From NCBI GenBank assembly GCA_945878875.1, contig CAMCUC010000023.1, positions 1 to 41,002 on the forward strand: DNA of 41,002 bases. Reading direction: 5' to 3'. Of this stretch, positions 34,549 to 41,002 are shown piece after piece (position 1 is the stretch's first letter; each line of letters begins with the position of its first letter). The notes below the pieces were generated by a model. It saw nothing but the letters and a program-made list of their open reading frames with translations. It made no database searches and was not told the DNA's origin. Source of the stretch: Rhizobium sp. Q54. Lineage in GTDB: Bacteria; Pseudomonadota; Alphaproteobacteria; Rhizobiales; Beijerinckiaceae. Made by a program: the position numbers and the translations under genes.

Positions 34549-34578
34549 CTTGAGCGAGACTTTGGGCTCGCCAAAGGT
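34549..34578 (+). promoter_or_regulatory. Upstream block of porin 2, shared with porin 1
   Basis: The 30-base block matches 32748-32777 at 24 positions without gaps. It carries TTGAGC, a possible -35 element, and CTCGCCAA. The CTTGAGCGAGACT part also matches the region before DUF2336 at 12 of 13 positions. It ends 113 bp before the porin 2 start. Confidence 0.6.
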
Positions 34579-34690
34579 TCAGACTAAGCTATCTTGAATT
34601 TATGCAAACGGAATCGACCCGCGAGCAAACGCTTTGTGACGCCGCTTTCGGGGGGGCTAGCGGGCGTCTAATTTTACTGGAGGATTTTTT

Positions 34691-36109
34691 ATGACGATCA
34701 CCAAGAGCATTTTGCTCGGCTCCGCGACTGCGATCCTTGCCGTCGCCAGCGCCAGCGCCGCTGATCTCCCGAGCCGCAAGTCGGCTCCCGTCGAATACGT
34801 GAAGGTGTGCACCGCCTACGGCGCCGGCTTCTTCTTCATCCCCGGCACCGACACCTGCCTGAAAATCGGCGGACGTGTTCGCGCTGACTATGCTTACGTC
34901 GGCGCGAAGGCGCAGTTCAGCGGTCTCGGCACCGTAGCTGGAACGACGGCTCCTGTCGTCTCTCAAGCAAAAGACGGCCAGAACACCATCGGCTACGAGG
35001 CCCGCGGTCGTATCGACTTTGACGCGCGCACCCGCACCTCGTTCGGCACCGTCCAGACCGCTGCTGGCCTTCGTATGGCCCGCGTAACCGGAATTTTGAG
35101 CCAGGCAGCGGCTGCTTCCGCAACGTCAACCAGCACGGCGCTTGAATACGCTTTCGTCCGCTTCGCCGGCTTCACCTTCGGCGCCTCGCGCGACAATTTC
35201 GCGTTCATGCCCAGCCTGCCCTACGGCGCCGGCCATTGGGGCTCCTTCGCCAACGGCGCCAAGCAGCTCGCCTACACCGCCACGTTCGGCGGCGGCATCT
35301 CGGCGACCATCGCTCTGCAGGATTACCTCGACACGGCAGGGGCGTCTTCCATCGCGAACGCGGGTTTCACAGGCGGCGTGGCACTGGCTGCTGCTCCCTA
35401 TTACGTCTACAACAGCATCCCGCAGATCAACGCCAATGTGCGTATCGATCAGGCTTGGGGCGCGTTCCAGTTGATGGGCGCCTACGCTGACGTCAGCGCG
35501 GCCAACGTCGGCACAAATGCTGTTGCAGCCCAGAACTACGACAAGTCCAAGGGCGTTTACGCCATCGGCGCCGGCGCCAAGATCAACCTGCCGATGCTGG
35601 CCAAGGGCGACGCTCTCTACCTGACCGCCGCCTACGCCAATGGCATGAGCGAGTACACAACCAACTGGACCTCGTTCAAGTCTTCGGCCTACAGCCGCGA
35701 CGTCGGCGGCTACACCATGAACCACCCGAGCCTTGTGGCCGAACCCGCTGGTCTTGAGACTGTCAAGTCCTGGGCGGTCGCTGCACTGTTTGAACATTAC
35801 TGGGCTCCCCAGTACCGTTCGGTTCTGTTTGCATCATACGGCCAGCTTGACGCCCCGAAGGGCGCCAAGGCTCGCGCCTGGAACGGCACGACCGGCTTCG
35901 GCGACGCCACTGCCTGGAACGTCGGCACCAACTTCGCCTGGCTCCCGGTTCGCGGCTTCGAAATCGGCGTGGAAGTCATTTACGCCCGCGTAAATCAGGA
36001 CGTTCGTGGATTCACGGCTGCCTCTACTGCGCTGGTCCCCGTCACCGCCGTCTCCAGCAAGACCGACAGCAACGTGACTGGCCGCCTGCGCGTCGAGCGC
36101 ACGTTCTAA
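34691..36109 (+). CDS. Porin, Omp2 family (porin 2)
   Basis: A 472-residue paralogue of porin 1. The signal peptide (LLGSATAILAVASASA) is followed by the same ADLPSRKSAPVEYVKVC and FFFIPGTDTCLKIGGRV start. Other shared segments are KQLAYTATFGGGISATIALQ, VGGYTMN, FEHYWAPQYRS and NVGTNFAWLPVRGFEIG; the C-terminus ends RVERTF. The two proteins differ most in the surface-loop regions, in length and sequence, as expected for porins with different pore selectivity. ATG 34691 has TGGAGGA six bases upstream. It has its own upstream block and terminator, so it can be expressed separately from porin 1. Confidence 0.95.
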   Translation: MTITKSILLGSATAILAVASASAADLPSRKSAPVEYVKVCTAYGAGFFFIPGTDTCLKIGGRVRADYAYVGAKAQFSGLGTVAGTTAPVVSQAKDGQNTIGYEARGRIDFDARTRTSFGTVQTAAGLRMARVTGILSQAAAASATSTSTALEYAFVRFAGFTFGASRDNFAFMPSLPYGAGHWGSFANGAKQLAYTATFGGGISATIALQDYLDTAGASSIANAGFTGGVALAAAPYYVYNSIPQINANVRIDQAWGAFQLMGAYADVSAANVGTNAVAAQNYDKSKGVYAIGAGAKINLPMLAKGDALYLTAAYANGMSEYTTNWTSFKSSAYSRDVGGYTMNHPSLVAEPAGLETVKSWAVAALFEHYWAPQYRSVLFASYGQLDAPKGAKARAWNGTTGFGDATAWNVGTNFAWLPVRGFEIGVEVIYARVNQDVRGFTAASTALVPVTAVSSKTDSNVTGRLRVERTF

Positions 36110-36140
36110 TCCAGACACGAAGGCTTACCGCCTTTGCACG

Positions 36141-36169
36141 AACCCCGGCGAGCGATCGCCGGGGTTTTT
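36141..36169 (+). terminator. Rho-independent terminator of porin 2
   Basis: An 11-bp stem of the same sequence as the porin 1 terminator, with loop GCGA instead of GCAA, followed by TTTTT. It lies 31 bp after the porin 2 stop codon. Confidence 0.93.
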
Positions 36170-36189
36170 CTATGCTGTGCGCCGCCCTG

Positions 36190-36283
36190 TGCTATGGACC
36201 GCGGGCGGCCCCGCCCGCAGCGGACCAAAGGTCCGCCTTCCGGCAAGCATCCAAAGATGCGGGCTGGAAGCCCGCGGTCCAAA
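36190..36283. repeat. Intergenic palindromic repeat R4, copy 2
   Basis: A mosaic of GGACCGCGGGC palindromes and GCGGACCAAAGGTCCGC. The 25 bases at 36257-36281 are the exact reverse complement of 21784-21808. The outer ends GGACCGCGGGC (from 36196) and GCCCGCGGTCC (to 36280) are inverted, so the element could fold on itself. It lies between the porin 2 terminator and the convergent mutL stop at 36290. Confidence 0.8.
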
Positions 36284-36289
36284 ACGGCC

Positions 36290-38119
36290 CTACCTCCGCC
36301 CAAACAAGCGTTCCACGTCGGCGAGCTTCAGCTCCACATAGGTTGGCCTGCCATGGTTGCACTGGCCCGAACCCGGGGTCGCCTCCATCTCGCGCAGCAG
36401 CGCGTTCATCTCCTCGCCCGAAAGCCTGCGTCCGGCGCGCACGGAATGATGGCAGGCCATGGTCGCCAGCACCTGATCGAGCCTGCGCTCCAGCGGGTTG
36501 GCGGGGTTCTCATCCGCCAAAGCATCCGAGAGATCGCGCACGATGGCGCCAATATCCGCCTTGCCCAGCAGCGCGGGCGCCTCGCTCACAGCCAGCGCGC
36601 CCGGCCCGAACGGCTCCACCACCAGCCCTGATTGCGCCAGAGCGTCGCGATGCTCGAGCAGGCGCTGCGCGTCAGCGGGTTCAAGATCGACGATGATCGG
36701 GATCAGCATCATCTGCCGCGCTATGCCGCTCTCAAGCCGCTGCCGCTTCAGCCGCTCATAAACCAGCCGCTCATGCGCCGCATGCTGATCGACGATCACC
36801 AGCCCGTCGCGGGTTTGCGCGATCACATAGGTGTCGTGGATCTGCGCCCGCGCCGCTCCAAGGGGGGAGTCGAGCGCCTCAACCGCCATAGGGGCCTCAT
36901 GGGGGCGCGAATCGGCGCCAAGCCCAAATCCCGAATCAAAGCCTGCCTGCGCCGCTTCGCCAAACCCTGCTTGCGGAACCTCTCCCGGCGCCGACGGCGA
37001 GGCCCGCCAGTCCCAATTGACCGGCCCCGCCCCGCGCCATCCCCCTGACGTCATGCCGCCAGCGGCGCCCGCGCGCGCGGTCATCGCCCCGATACGGTCG
37101 CCAAGATTACTGGCGCTGCGATGCATCGCGCCCGCCAGCGTCTGCTTCAGCGCGCCGATAATCAGCCCGCGCACAAGCCCGGGATCGGCAAAGCGCACTT
37201 CGGCTTTGGCAGGGTGCACGTTCACGTCCACCGCGCGCGGATCGCATTGCAGATAAAGCGCCAGCGCCGGATGCCGGTCGGAGGGCAGATAATCCATATA
37301 GGCCGCGCGCACCGCCCCGTGCAGCAGCTTGTCGCGCACCGGGCGTCCGTTCACATAGAGATATTGATTGAGCGAATTGGCGCGATGAAACGTCGGTAGC
37401 CCCGCATAGCCCGACAGCAAAAATCCCTCGCGCGCCGCGTCAACAGCCAACGCATTGTCGCGAAATTCCGCGCTGATCGCTTGGCCCAAACGCGCGCGCA
37501 AGCCTTCAATCCCAGGCTCACCTGCCGTATAATCAAAGCCCGACAGATTATCGCCCGACAGCGCAAAGCGAACCTGCGGATGGGCCATGGAGAGCCGCTT
37601 CACCACGTCGGCGACCGCTTGCGCCTCGGCGCGCTCGCTTTTGAGAAACTTCAGCCGCGCCGGTGTCGCCGCAAACAGATCGCGCACTTCAACGCGGGTG
37701 CCAAACGAATGGCTCGCAGGCGCCACCGCTTGCTTGACGCCCTGATCGACGCGAATGCGATGCCCCTGCGCCGCGCCGTGTGGCCGCGACACGATGTCGA
37801 GCACCGCCACCGAGCCGATGGAGGGCAGCGCCTCGCCGCGAAAGCCAAGCGTCTCGATGGAAGACAGATCGCCGTCAGGAATTTTCGAGGTCGCGTGCCG
37901 GTCCACCGCCAGCGCCAGATCGTCCGGCCCCATGCCCGCGCCGTCGTCGCTCACGCGAATGAGCCTGCGCCCGCCCTGCTCAATCGCCACGTCGATCCGG
38001 CGCGCGCCCGAATCAAGCGCGTTCTCGACCAGCTCCTTCACGGCGGACGCAGGACGCTCCACCACCTCGCCAGCGGCGATGCGGTCAACCAGAACGGGAT
38101 CAAGACGGCGAACTTGCAA
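36290..38119 (-). CDS. mutL: DNA mismatch repair protein MutL
   Basis: MutL couples mismatch recognition by MutS to strand excision. The 609-residue protein has the GHKL ATPase N-terminus: IAAGEVVERPASAVKELVENALD, DDGAGM, HATSKI and FRGEALPSIG. A linker of about residues 330-420 is poorly conserved, and a C-terminal dimerisation domain follows. The endonuclease motif DQHAAHERLVYERL is present, with ACHHSVRAG and CNHGRPTYVEL, so this MutL should nick DNA itself, as in bacteria without MutH. The start is an unusual TTG at 38119. It gives the family N-terminus (MQVRRLDPVLVDRIAAGEV) and has GGAG upstream, and no ATG fits. Confidence 0.97.
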   Translation of the reverse strand: MQVRRLDPVLVDRIAAGEVVERPASAVKELVENALDSGARRIDVAIEQGGRRLIRVSDDGAGMGPDDLALAVDRHATSKIPDGDLSSIETLGFRGEALPSIGSVAVLDIVSRPHGAAQGHRIRVDQGVKQAVAPASHSFGTRVEVRDLFAATPARLKFLKSERAEAQAVADVVKRLSMAHPQVRFALSGDNLSGFDYTAGEPGIEGLRARLGQAISAEFRDNALAVDAAREGFLLSGYAGLPTFHRANSLNQYLYVNGRPVRDKLLHGAVRAAYMDYLPSDRHPALALYLQCDPRAVDVNVHPAKAEVRFADPGLVRGLIIGALKQTLAGAMHRSASNLGDRIGAMTARAGAAGGMTSGGWRGAGPVNWDWRASPSAPGEVPQAGFGEAAQAGFDSGFGLGADSRPHEAPMAVEALDSPLGAARAQIHDTYVIAQTRDGLVIVDQHAAHERLVYERLKRQRLESGIARQMMLIPIIVDLEPADAQRLLEHRDALAQSGLVVEPFGPGALAVSEAPALLGKADIGAIVRDLSDALADENPANPLERRLDQVLATMACHHSVRAGRRLSGEEMNALLREMEATPGSGQCNHGRPTYVELKLADVERLFGRR

Positions 38120-38153
38120 GGCAGGGCTCCAGAATCAGACGTTATTATGCGCT

Positions 38154-38181
38154 AAATCTGGACCGCGCGCGGTCCAGATTT
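38154..38181. repeat. Perfect 28-bp palindrome upstream of mutL
   Basis: AAATCTGGACCGCG is followed directly by its exact reverse complement, with no spacer. It lies 35 bp upstream of the mutL start and about 140 bp before the lipoprotein gene, in the divergent gap. A symmetric protein-binding site or a short repeat are both possible. There is no T-run, so a terminator is unlikely. Confidence 0.8.
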
Positions 38182-38224
38182 CGATTCAAAGCCTCAAGCG
38201 CTCCGTCCCGAAATGACACGGCCA

Positions 38225-38240
38225 TTAACCGGCGGTTAAC
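38225..38240 (+). promoter_or_regulatory. CtrA-type box upstream of the polysaccharide export operon
   Basis: The sequence TTAACCGGCGGTTAAC matches the full CtrA consensus TTAA-N7-TTAAC exactly. It lies 82 bp upstream of the lipoprotein start and about 106 bp upstream of the mutL start. Control of the lipoprotein/SLBB operon by the cell-cycle regulator CtrA would fit a polar surface polysaccharide. The match is seen; binding is inferred. Confidence 0.6.
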
Positions 38241-38321
38241 CAATTGCACCCCAAGGTTGCGTCCAAGTTGATACAACCTGTCGCTGCGCGTTTTCAAGCA
38301 GCGCAAAACAGATTTACCGCA

Positions 38322-38696
38322 ATGGATTGCCGGATGCTTCTTGCTGTTTTCAAACCGCTTCGCTTCATCTGTCTCGCCGCCCTCGTGCTGGCGCCGGCGC
38401 TTTCGGGTTGCGCGATCTTTGACCGGCGCTGGCCGGAAGCTGGCGGCGGCGGCTTTGGCGAGTTTCAGGAGCTGACCGATCCGCGCGCGATGGCGCTGGA
38501 GGAGCGGCTGGCGGGGCTGGTGGCGCGTGACGCAAAGCGCTTTGCCGCCGCAGAACTGGACGAGGCCAGCCTGCTGTTCATCCGCATCAAGCGCGAGCTG
38601 GCCGCCGACCATCCCGAAGACGCCGAAGTCAACATGGACAGGCTCGACGCTTTGGCCGACCGCATGGAGAAGCGACTGATAAAGGCACGCAAATGA
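38322..38696 (+). CDS. Lipoprotein of unknown function in the export operon
   Basis: A 124-residue lipoprotein. The signal peptide ends with the lipobox ALSGC, so Cys30 (from ATG 38322) should be lipidated. ATG 38334 is an equally plausible start. The mature part is short and mostly helical, with a charged segment DPRAMALEERLAGLVARD and HPEDAEVNMDRLDALADR. No known domain is recognised. Its stop overlaps the SLBB gene as ATGA, so the two are probably translationally coupled and may work together. The SLBB protein itself lacks a lipid anchor, so this lipoprotein could be its outer membrane partner. Confidence 0.8.
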   Translation: MDCRMLLAVFKPLRFICLAALVLAPALSGCAIFDRRWPEAGGGGFGEFQELTDPRAMALEERLAGLVARDAKRFAAAELDEASLLFIRIKRELAADHPEDAEVNMDRLDALADRMEKRLIKARK

Positions 38697-40807
38697 GAGC
38701 TACCCTCACAGCCCTTCTCGCGCTGTTCGTGCTGGCGATCACGCCGCACGCACGCGCACAATCTCCAGACGAGATGCTGCGCATCGGCGACGTGCTGACG
38801 ATCCATCTGCCGGGCGAGGCGACCATCAGCAAGGACTACCAGATCGACCGGCGCGGGCGTATCACGCTGCCCGAAGTGGGGGGCATCGAGCTGCAAAACC
38901 GCAGCGTGGAGCAGGCGACGGCCGAGACCCGCACGGCGCTGGGCCGCGCCTTTCGCGATTTGTCGCGGCTGACGCTGGTGCTGAAAGAGCGCCGCCTGCC
39001 GCTGACGGTGCTGGGCTATGTGCGCAATCCCGGCCTTGTGGAGCTGGCGGGCGAGGCCACCATCCAGATGGCGCTGATGGCCAGCGGCGGTCTGATACAG
39101 GGCGCGCAGCTTGATCGCATCATCATCACAGACGCCAACGGGAAGCGCACGGATTTTGACTACAAGGCCTATCTGGATTCGGGCGACGAAAAGCTGTTGC
39201 CGAAACTCAAACCGCTGGACCAGATTTTCGTGCCCGCCTCTCCGCTCACCGGCAAGGTGCAGGTGGAATTTGACGGGCGCACGCTGGCCGCCTCCGGCGA
39301 CGGCTCGGACGAGGCGCGCTCGGTAAAAGTGTTTGGCGAGGTTGGCGCGCCGGCTGTCTATTCGTGGAAGTCGGGCATGAACGTAATGGACGTTTTGATG
39401 CGCGCGGGTGGCGTCACGCGCTATGCCTCCGTCGAGCAGATCCGGGTGCTCAACAAATCCGGGCCGGTGCTGTTCAATCTGCAATCCTATCTGGATTCAG
39501 GCGAGCGCGCGCAATTGCCAGACATAGACGCCGGCGCCACGATCTTCGTGCCCAAGCAATTGGAAGAAATCCGTCGCAGCGCGCAGACGGTTTATGTGAT
39601 GGGCGAAGTCGCCAAGCCCGGCGCCTACGAGGGCAAGGCGGGCACGACCTTCATCGACATTCTAGCCAATGCGGGCGGGCCCACGCGCTGGGCCGACACC
39701 AAGAACATTCGCATCATTCGCAGCGACGGCACGCGCGAGCCGGTTGATCTGCCGCGCTTCACCGAGCAAGGCGGCACGCTCCCGCCCGTCAATCCGGGCG
39801 ACACGATTTTCGTGCCGGAAAAAGCCGACAACAACGAACCCTCCTGGCTGAAGGTCGCGCCGACGCGCGTGGTGCAGGTGCTGGGCGCGATCCTGAAGCC
39901 GGGGCGTTACGAATGGTCGGACGAAATGTCGATCTTCGATCTCATCGCCACCGCTGGCGGGCCGCTGGCGCGCTCGGACATCTCGCGTGTGCAGATCGTG
40001 AAATCAACGCCGCAGGGCGCCACCAGCATCGTCTTCGACATGGCCTCCTATCTCAACAAGGGCGGCTCGGCGGCGGACGTGCCGCCGATCCGGGCGGGCG
40101 ACATCGTTATGATCCCCGAACTACCCAACGACCCCAACGAGAACAAGGCGCAATGGACGCGCCAGACGCCGGAGCAATCCATTTACGTGATGGGACAGGT
40201 GATCATTCCGGGCCGCTACGCCTTCAACGACAAGCTGGGTTTTCTCGACATCCTCACCGCCACCAATGGCCCCACCCCAAGCGCCGATCTGCGCAACGTG
40301 CGGGTCACCAAGCGCGGGGTCAAAGGCTCGCAGGTGGTCACCGTCAATCTCGCGCGGTATTTCGCCACCGGCGACGAGGGCCTGCTACCAAAAGTGCGCA
40401 ACGGCGACGTGATTTACGTGCCGGACCGCAACAAGGATTATCTCGACCAGCCGGCCTCGCAGGTGGTGCGCATCATGGGCGCCATCAACCGGCCGGGGCG
40501 CTATCCGTTTGGCGATTCGGTCACGCTGCTCGATCTGTTGACGGAAGCGGGCGGACCGTCGGGGGACGCGATGCAGGATCGTATCGTGGTGGTTCAATTG
40601 TCGGGCCATCGCAAACAGGCGCGGGTGTTCAGCCTGATCGACTTTGTGAAGACCGGCGACATCGAGCGCGTGCCGCTGCTGCGCGGCGGCGATCTCGTCT
40701 ATGTGCCGCGCATTGGCGACAACACATGGAAGAAGGCGCTCGACGAATTCCGCGAAACCACTTCGCTGTTCTCCATTCTGGCGCTCGTGCGCGCCCTTGG
40801 ACTGTGA
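38693..40807 (+). CDS. Polysaccharide export protein with six SLBB domains
   Basis: A 704-residue exported protein of the outer membrane polysaccharide export (OPX) family. The signal peptide (1-23, ending HARAQ) has no lipobox cysteine, unlike Wza. A poly_export domain (about 24-100; DVLTIHLPGEATIS, RITLPEVGGI) is followed by six SLBB domains starting near residues 101, 209, 299, 392, 495 and 590. Each shows the pattern VxGxVxxPGxY followed by (L/I)AxAGG. There is no C-terminal amphipathic helix of the Wza barrel type that I can identify; the end is SLFSILALVRALGL. OPX proteins form the periplasmic channel for capsule, exopolysaccharide or holdfast export. Which polysaccharide it moves cannot be told. 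The ATG overlaps the lipoprotein stop. Confidence 0.92.
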   Translation: MRATLTALLALFVLAITPHARAQSPDEMLRIGDVLTIHLPGEATISKDYQIDRRGRITLPEVGGIELQNRSVEQATAETRTALGRAFRDLSRLTLVLKERRLPLTVLGYVRNPGLVELAGEATIQMALMASGGLIQGAQLDRIIITDANGKRTDFDYKAYLDSGDEKLLPKLKPLDQIFVPASPLTGKVQVEFDGRTLAASGDGSDEARSVKVFGEVGAPAVYSWKSGMNVMDVLMRAGGVTRYASVEQIRVLNKSGPVLFNLQSYLDSGERAQLPDIDAGATIFVPKQLEEIRRSAQTVYVMGEVAKPGAYEGKAGTTFIDILANAGGPTRWADTKNIRIIRSDGTREPVDLPRFTEQGGTLPPVNPGDTIFVPEKADNNEPSWLKVAPTRVVQVLGAILKPGRYEWSDEMSIFDLIATAGGPLARSDISRVQIVKSTPQGATSIVFDMASYLNKGGSAADVPPIRAGDIVMIPELPNDPNENKAQWTRQTPEQSIYVMGQVIIPGRYAFNDKLGFLDILTATNGPTPSADLRNVRVTKRGVKGSQVVTVNLARYFATGDEGLLPKVRNGDVIYVPDRNKDYLDQPASQVVRIMGAINRPGRYPFGDSVTLLDLLTEAGGPSGDAMQDRIVVVQLSGHRKQARVFSLIDFVKTGDIERVPLLRGGDLVYVPRIGDNTWKKALDEFRETTSLFSILALVRALGL

Positions 40808-40820
40808 TCGGGAAAGGCAA

Positions 40821-41002
40821 ATGAAGATCATGAAACTGCGCGCCGTTATCATCCTGCTTGCAAGCCTCGGTGGCGCAGGCTGCGCGACGAACCACAAGAT
40901 GGAGCTTTCTTCGCACGAGCAAAGCGTGGAGGCTGCGGCGAGTGAAGTTGCAGCGGTTGAAGCCAAGGACCTGCCGGCATCAGATTCGTCTGCGCCAGAG
41001 AC
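40821..41002 (+). CDS. Lipoprotein, partial (cut by window end)
   Basis: An open frame of at least 60 residues runs off the window. It starts with a signal peptide and a probable lipobox (ILLASLGGAGC, Cys21). The visible mature part is rich in alanine, glutamate and serine (VEAAASEVAAVEAKDLPASD), with no recognised domain. The ATG has AAAGG upstream and lies 13 bp after the SLBB stop, so it belongs to the same operon. It would be the second lipoprotein next to the non-lipidated exporter. Confidence 0.75.
   Translation, partial: MKIMKLRAVIILLASLGGAGCATNHKMELSSHEQSVEAAASEVAAVEAKDLPASDSSAPE

Larger units (their letters stand above)
34289..34690. other. Gap between the tandem porins
   Basis: This 402-bp stretch holds no gene I can support. 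In order it contains the porin 1 terminator (34316-34345), an R1 hairpin with an extended tail (34359 to about 34490), a perfect 15-bp inverted repeat (34505-34540), the shared block (34549-34578), a hairpin just before the ribosome binding site (34638-34668: GACGCC with GGCGTC) and the site TGGAGGA. The porin 2 leader has no copy of the three-way junction seen in the porin 1 leader. Confidence 0.7.

Overview
This is GC-rich chromosomal DNA from an alphaproteobacterium, most likely order Hyphomicrobiales (Rhizobiales) and plausibly near Beijerinckiaceae, Methylocystaceae or Bradyrhizobium. The evidence is the pair of Omp2-type porins with the N-terminal ADLPSRKSAPVEYVKVC signature, a DnaG with a degenerate zinc finger, a DUF2336 protein, two boxes of the CtrA type (TTAA-N7-TTAAC), and several families of intergenic palindromes typical of this group. 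I see no rRNA, tRNA, CRISPR array, transposase, phage or plasmid gene. It is mostly a core-genome segment with a few accessory genes.

Layout. 1-5.3 kb: dnaG (-), an orphan BrnA-type antitoxin whose reading frame carries an early stop, a GatB/YqeY-domain protein (-), carA (+) and a methyltransferase (+). 5.3-9.8 kb: a class I dihydroorotase (-), a YgfZ-like folate-binding protein (+), an ArsR-type regulator with two cysteines (+), an isochorismatase-fold hydrolase (-) and mutY (+). 9.8-15.1 kb: a foldback repeat, thrC, a GNAT acetyltransferase and a large membrane PAS-GGDEF-EAL protein with altered catalytic motifs. 15.1-17.3 kb: an envelope/redox group (YqgE, a DsbD-alpha-like periplasmic protein, a peroxiredoxin). 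17.3-21.7 kb: rnhA, thrB and ispH on the minus strand, split by a plus-strand transporter and methyltransferase. 21.7-24.1 kb: a MATE exporter, a small Flp-type pilin gene and a cold-shock protein. 24.1-31.3 kb: pirin, a TPP enzyme, a cytochrome c with a small exported protein, a stand-alone AsnC/RAM domain, an exported protein of unknown function, a nitroreductase with a flavin reductase, and a degenerate CitE-like protein. 31.3-36.2 kb: DUF2336 and two tandem porins that share an upstream sequence block. 36.2-41.0 kb: mutL, divergent from an operon that begins with a lipoprotein, continues with a six-SLBB polysaccharide-export protein and ends in a second lipoprotein cut off by the window.

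How the genes work together. carA and pyrC supply two early steps of pyrimidine synthesis; thrB and thrC are the last two steps of threonine synthesis; dnaG, mutY, mutL and rnhA are replication and repair genes; ispH is the last step of the MEP isoprenoid pathway. The most interesting regions are the SLBB/lipoprotein operon with a perfect CtrA-type box, the two-part sequence upstream of DUF2336 and both porins, and a structured leader upstream of the first porin. I did not find a clearly new defence or mobile system. The novelty here is in regulation, in changed catalytic residues and in small overlooked genes.
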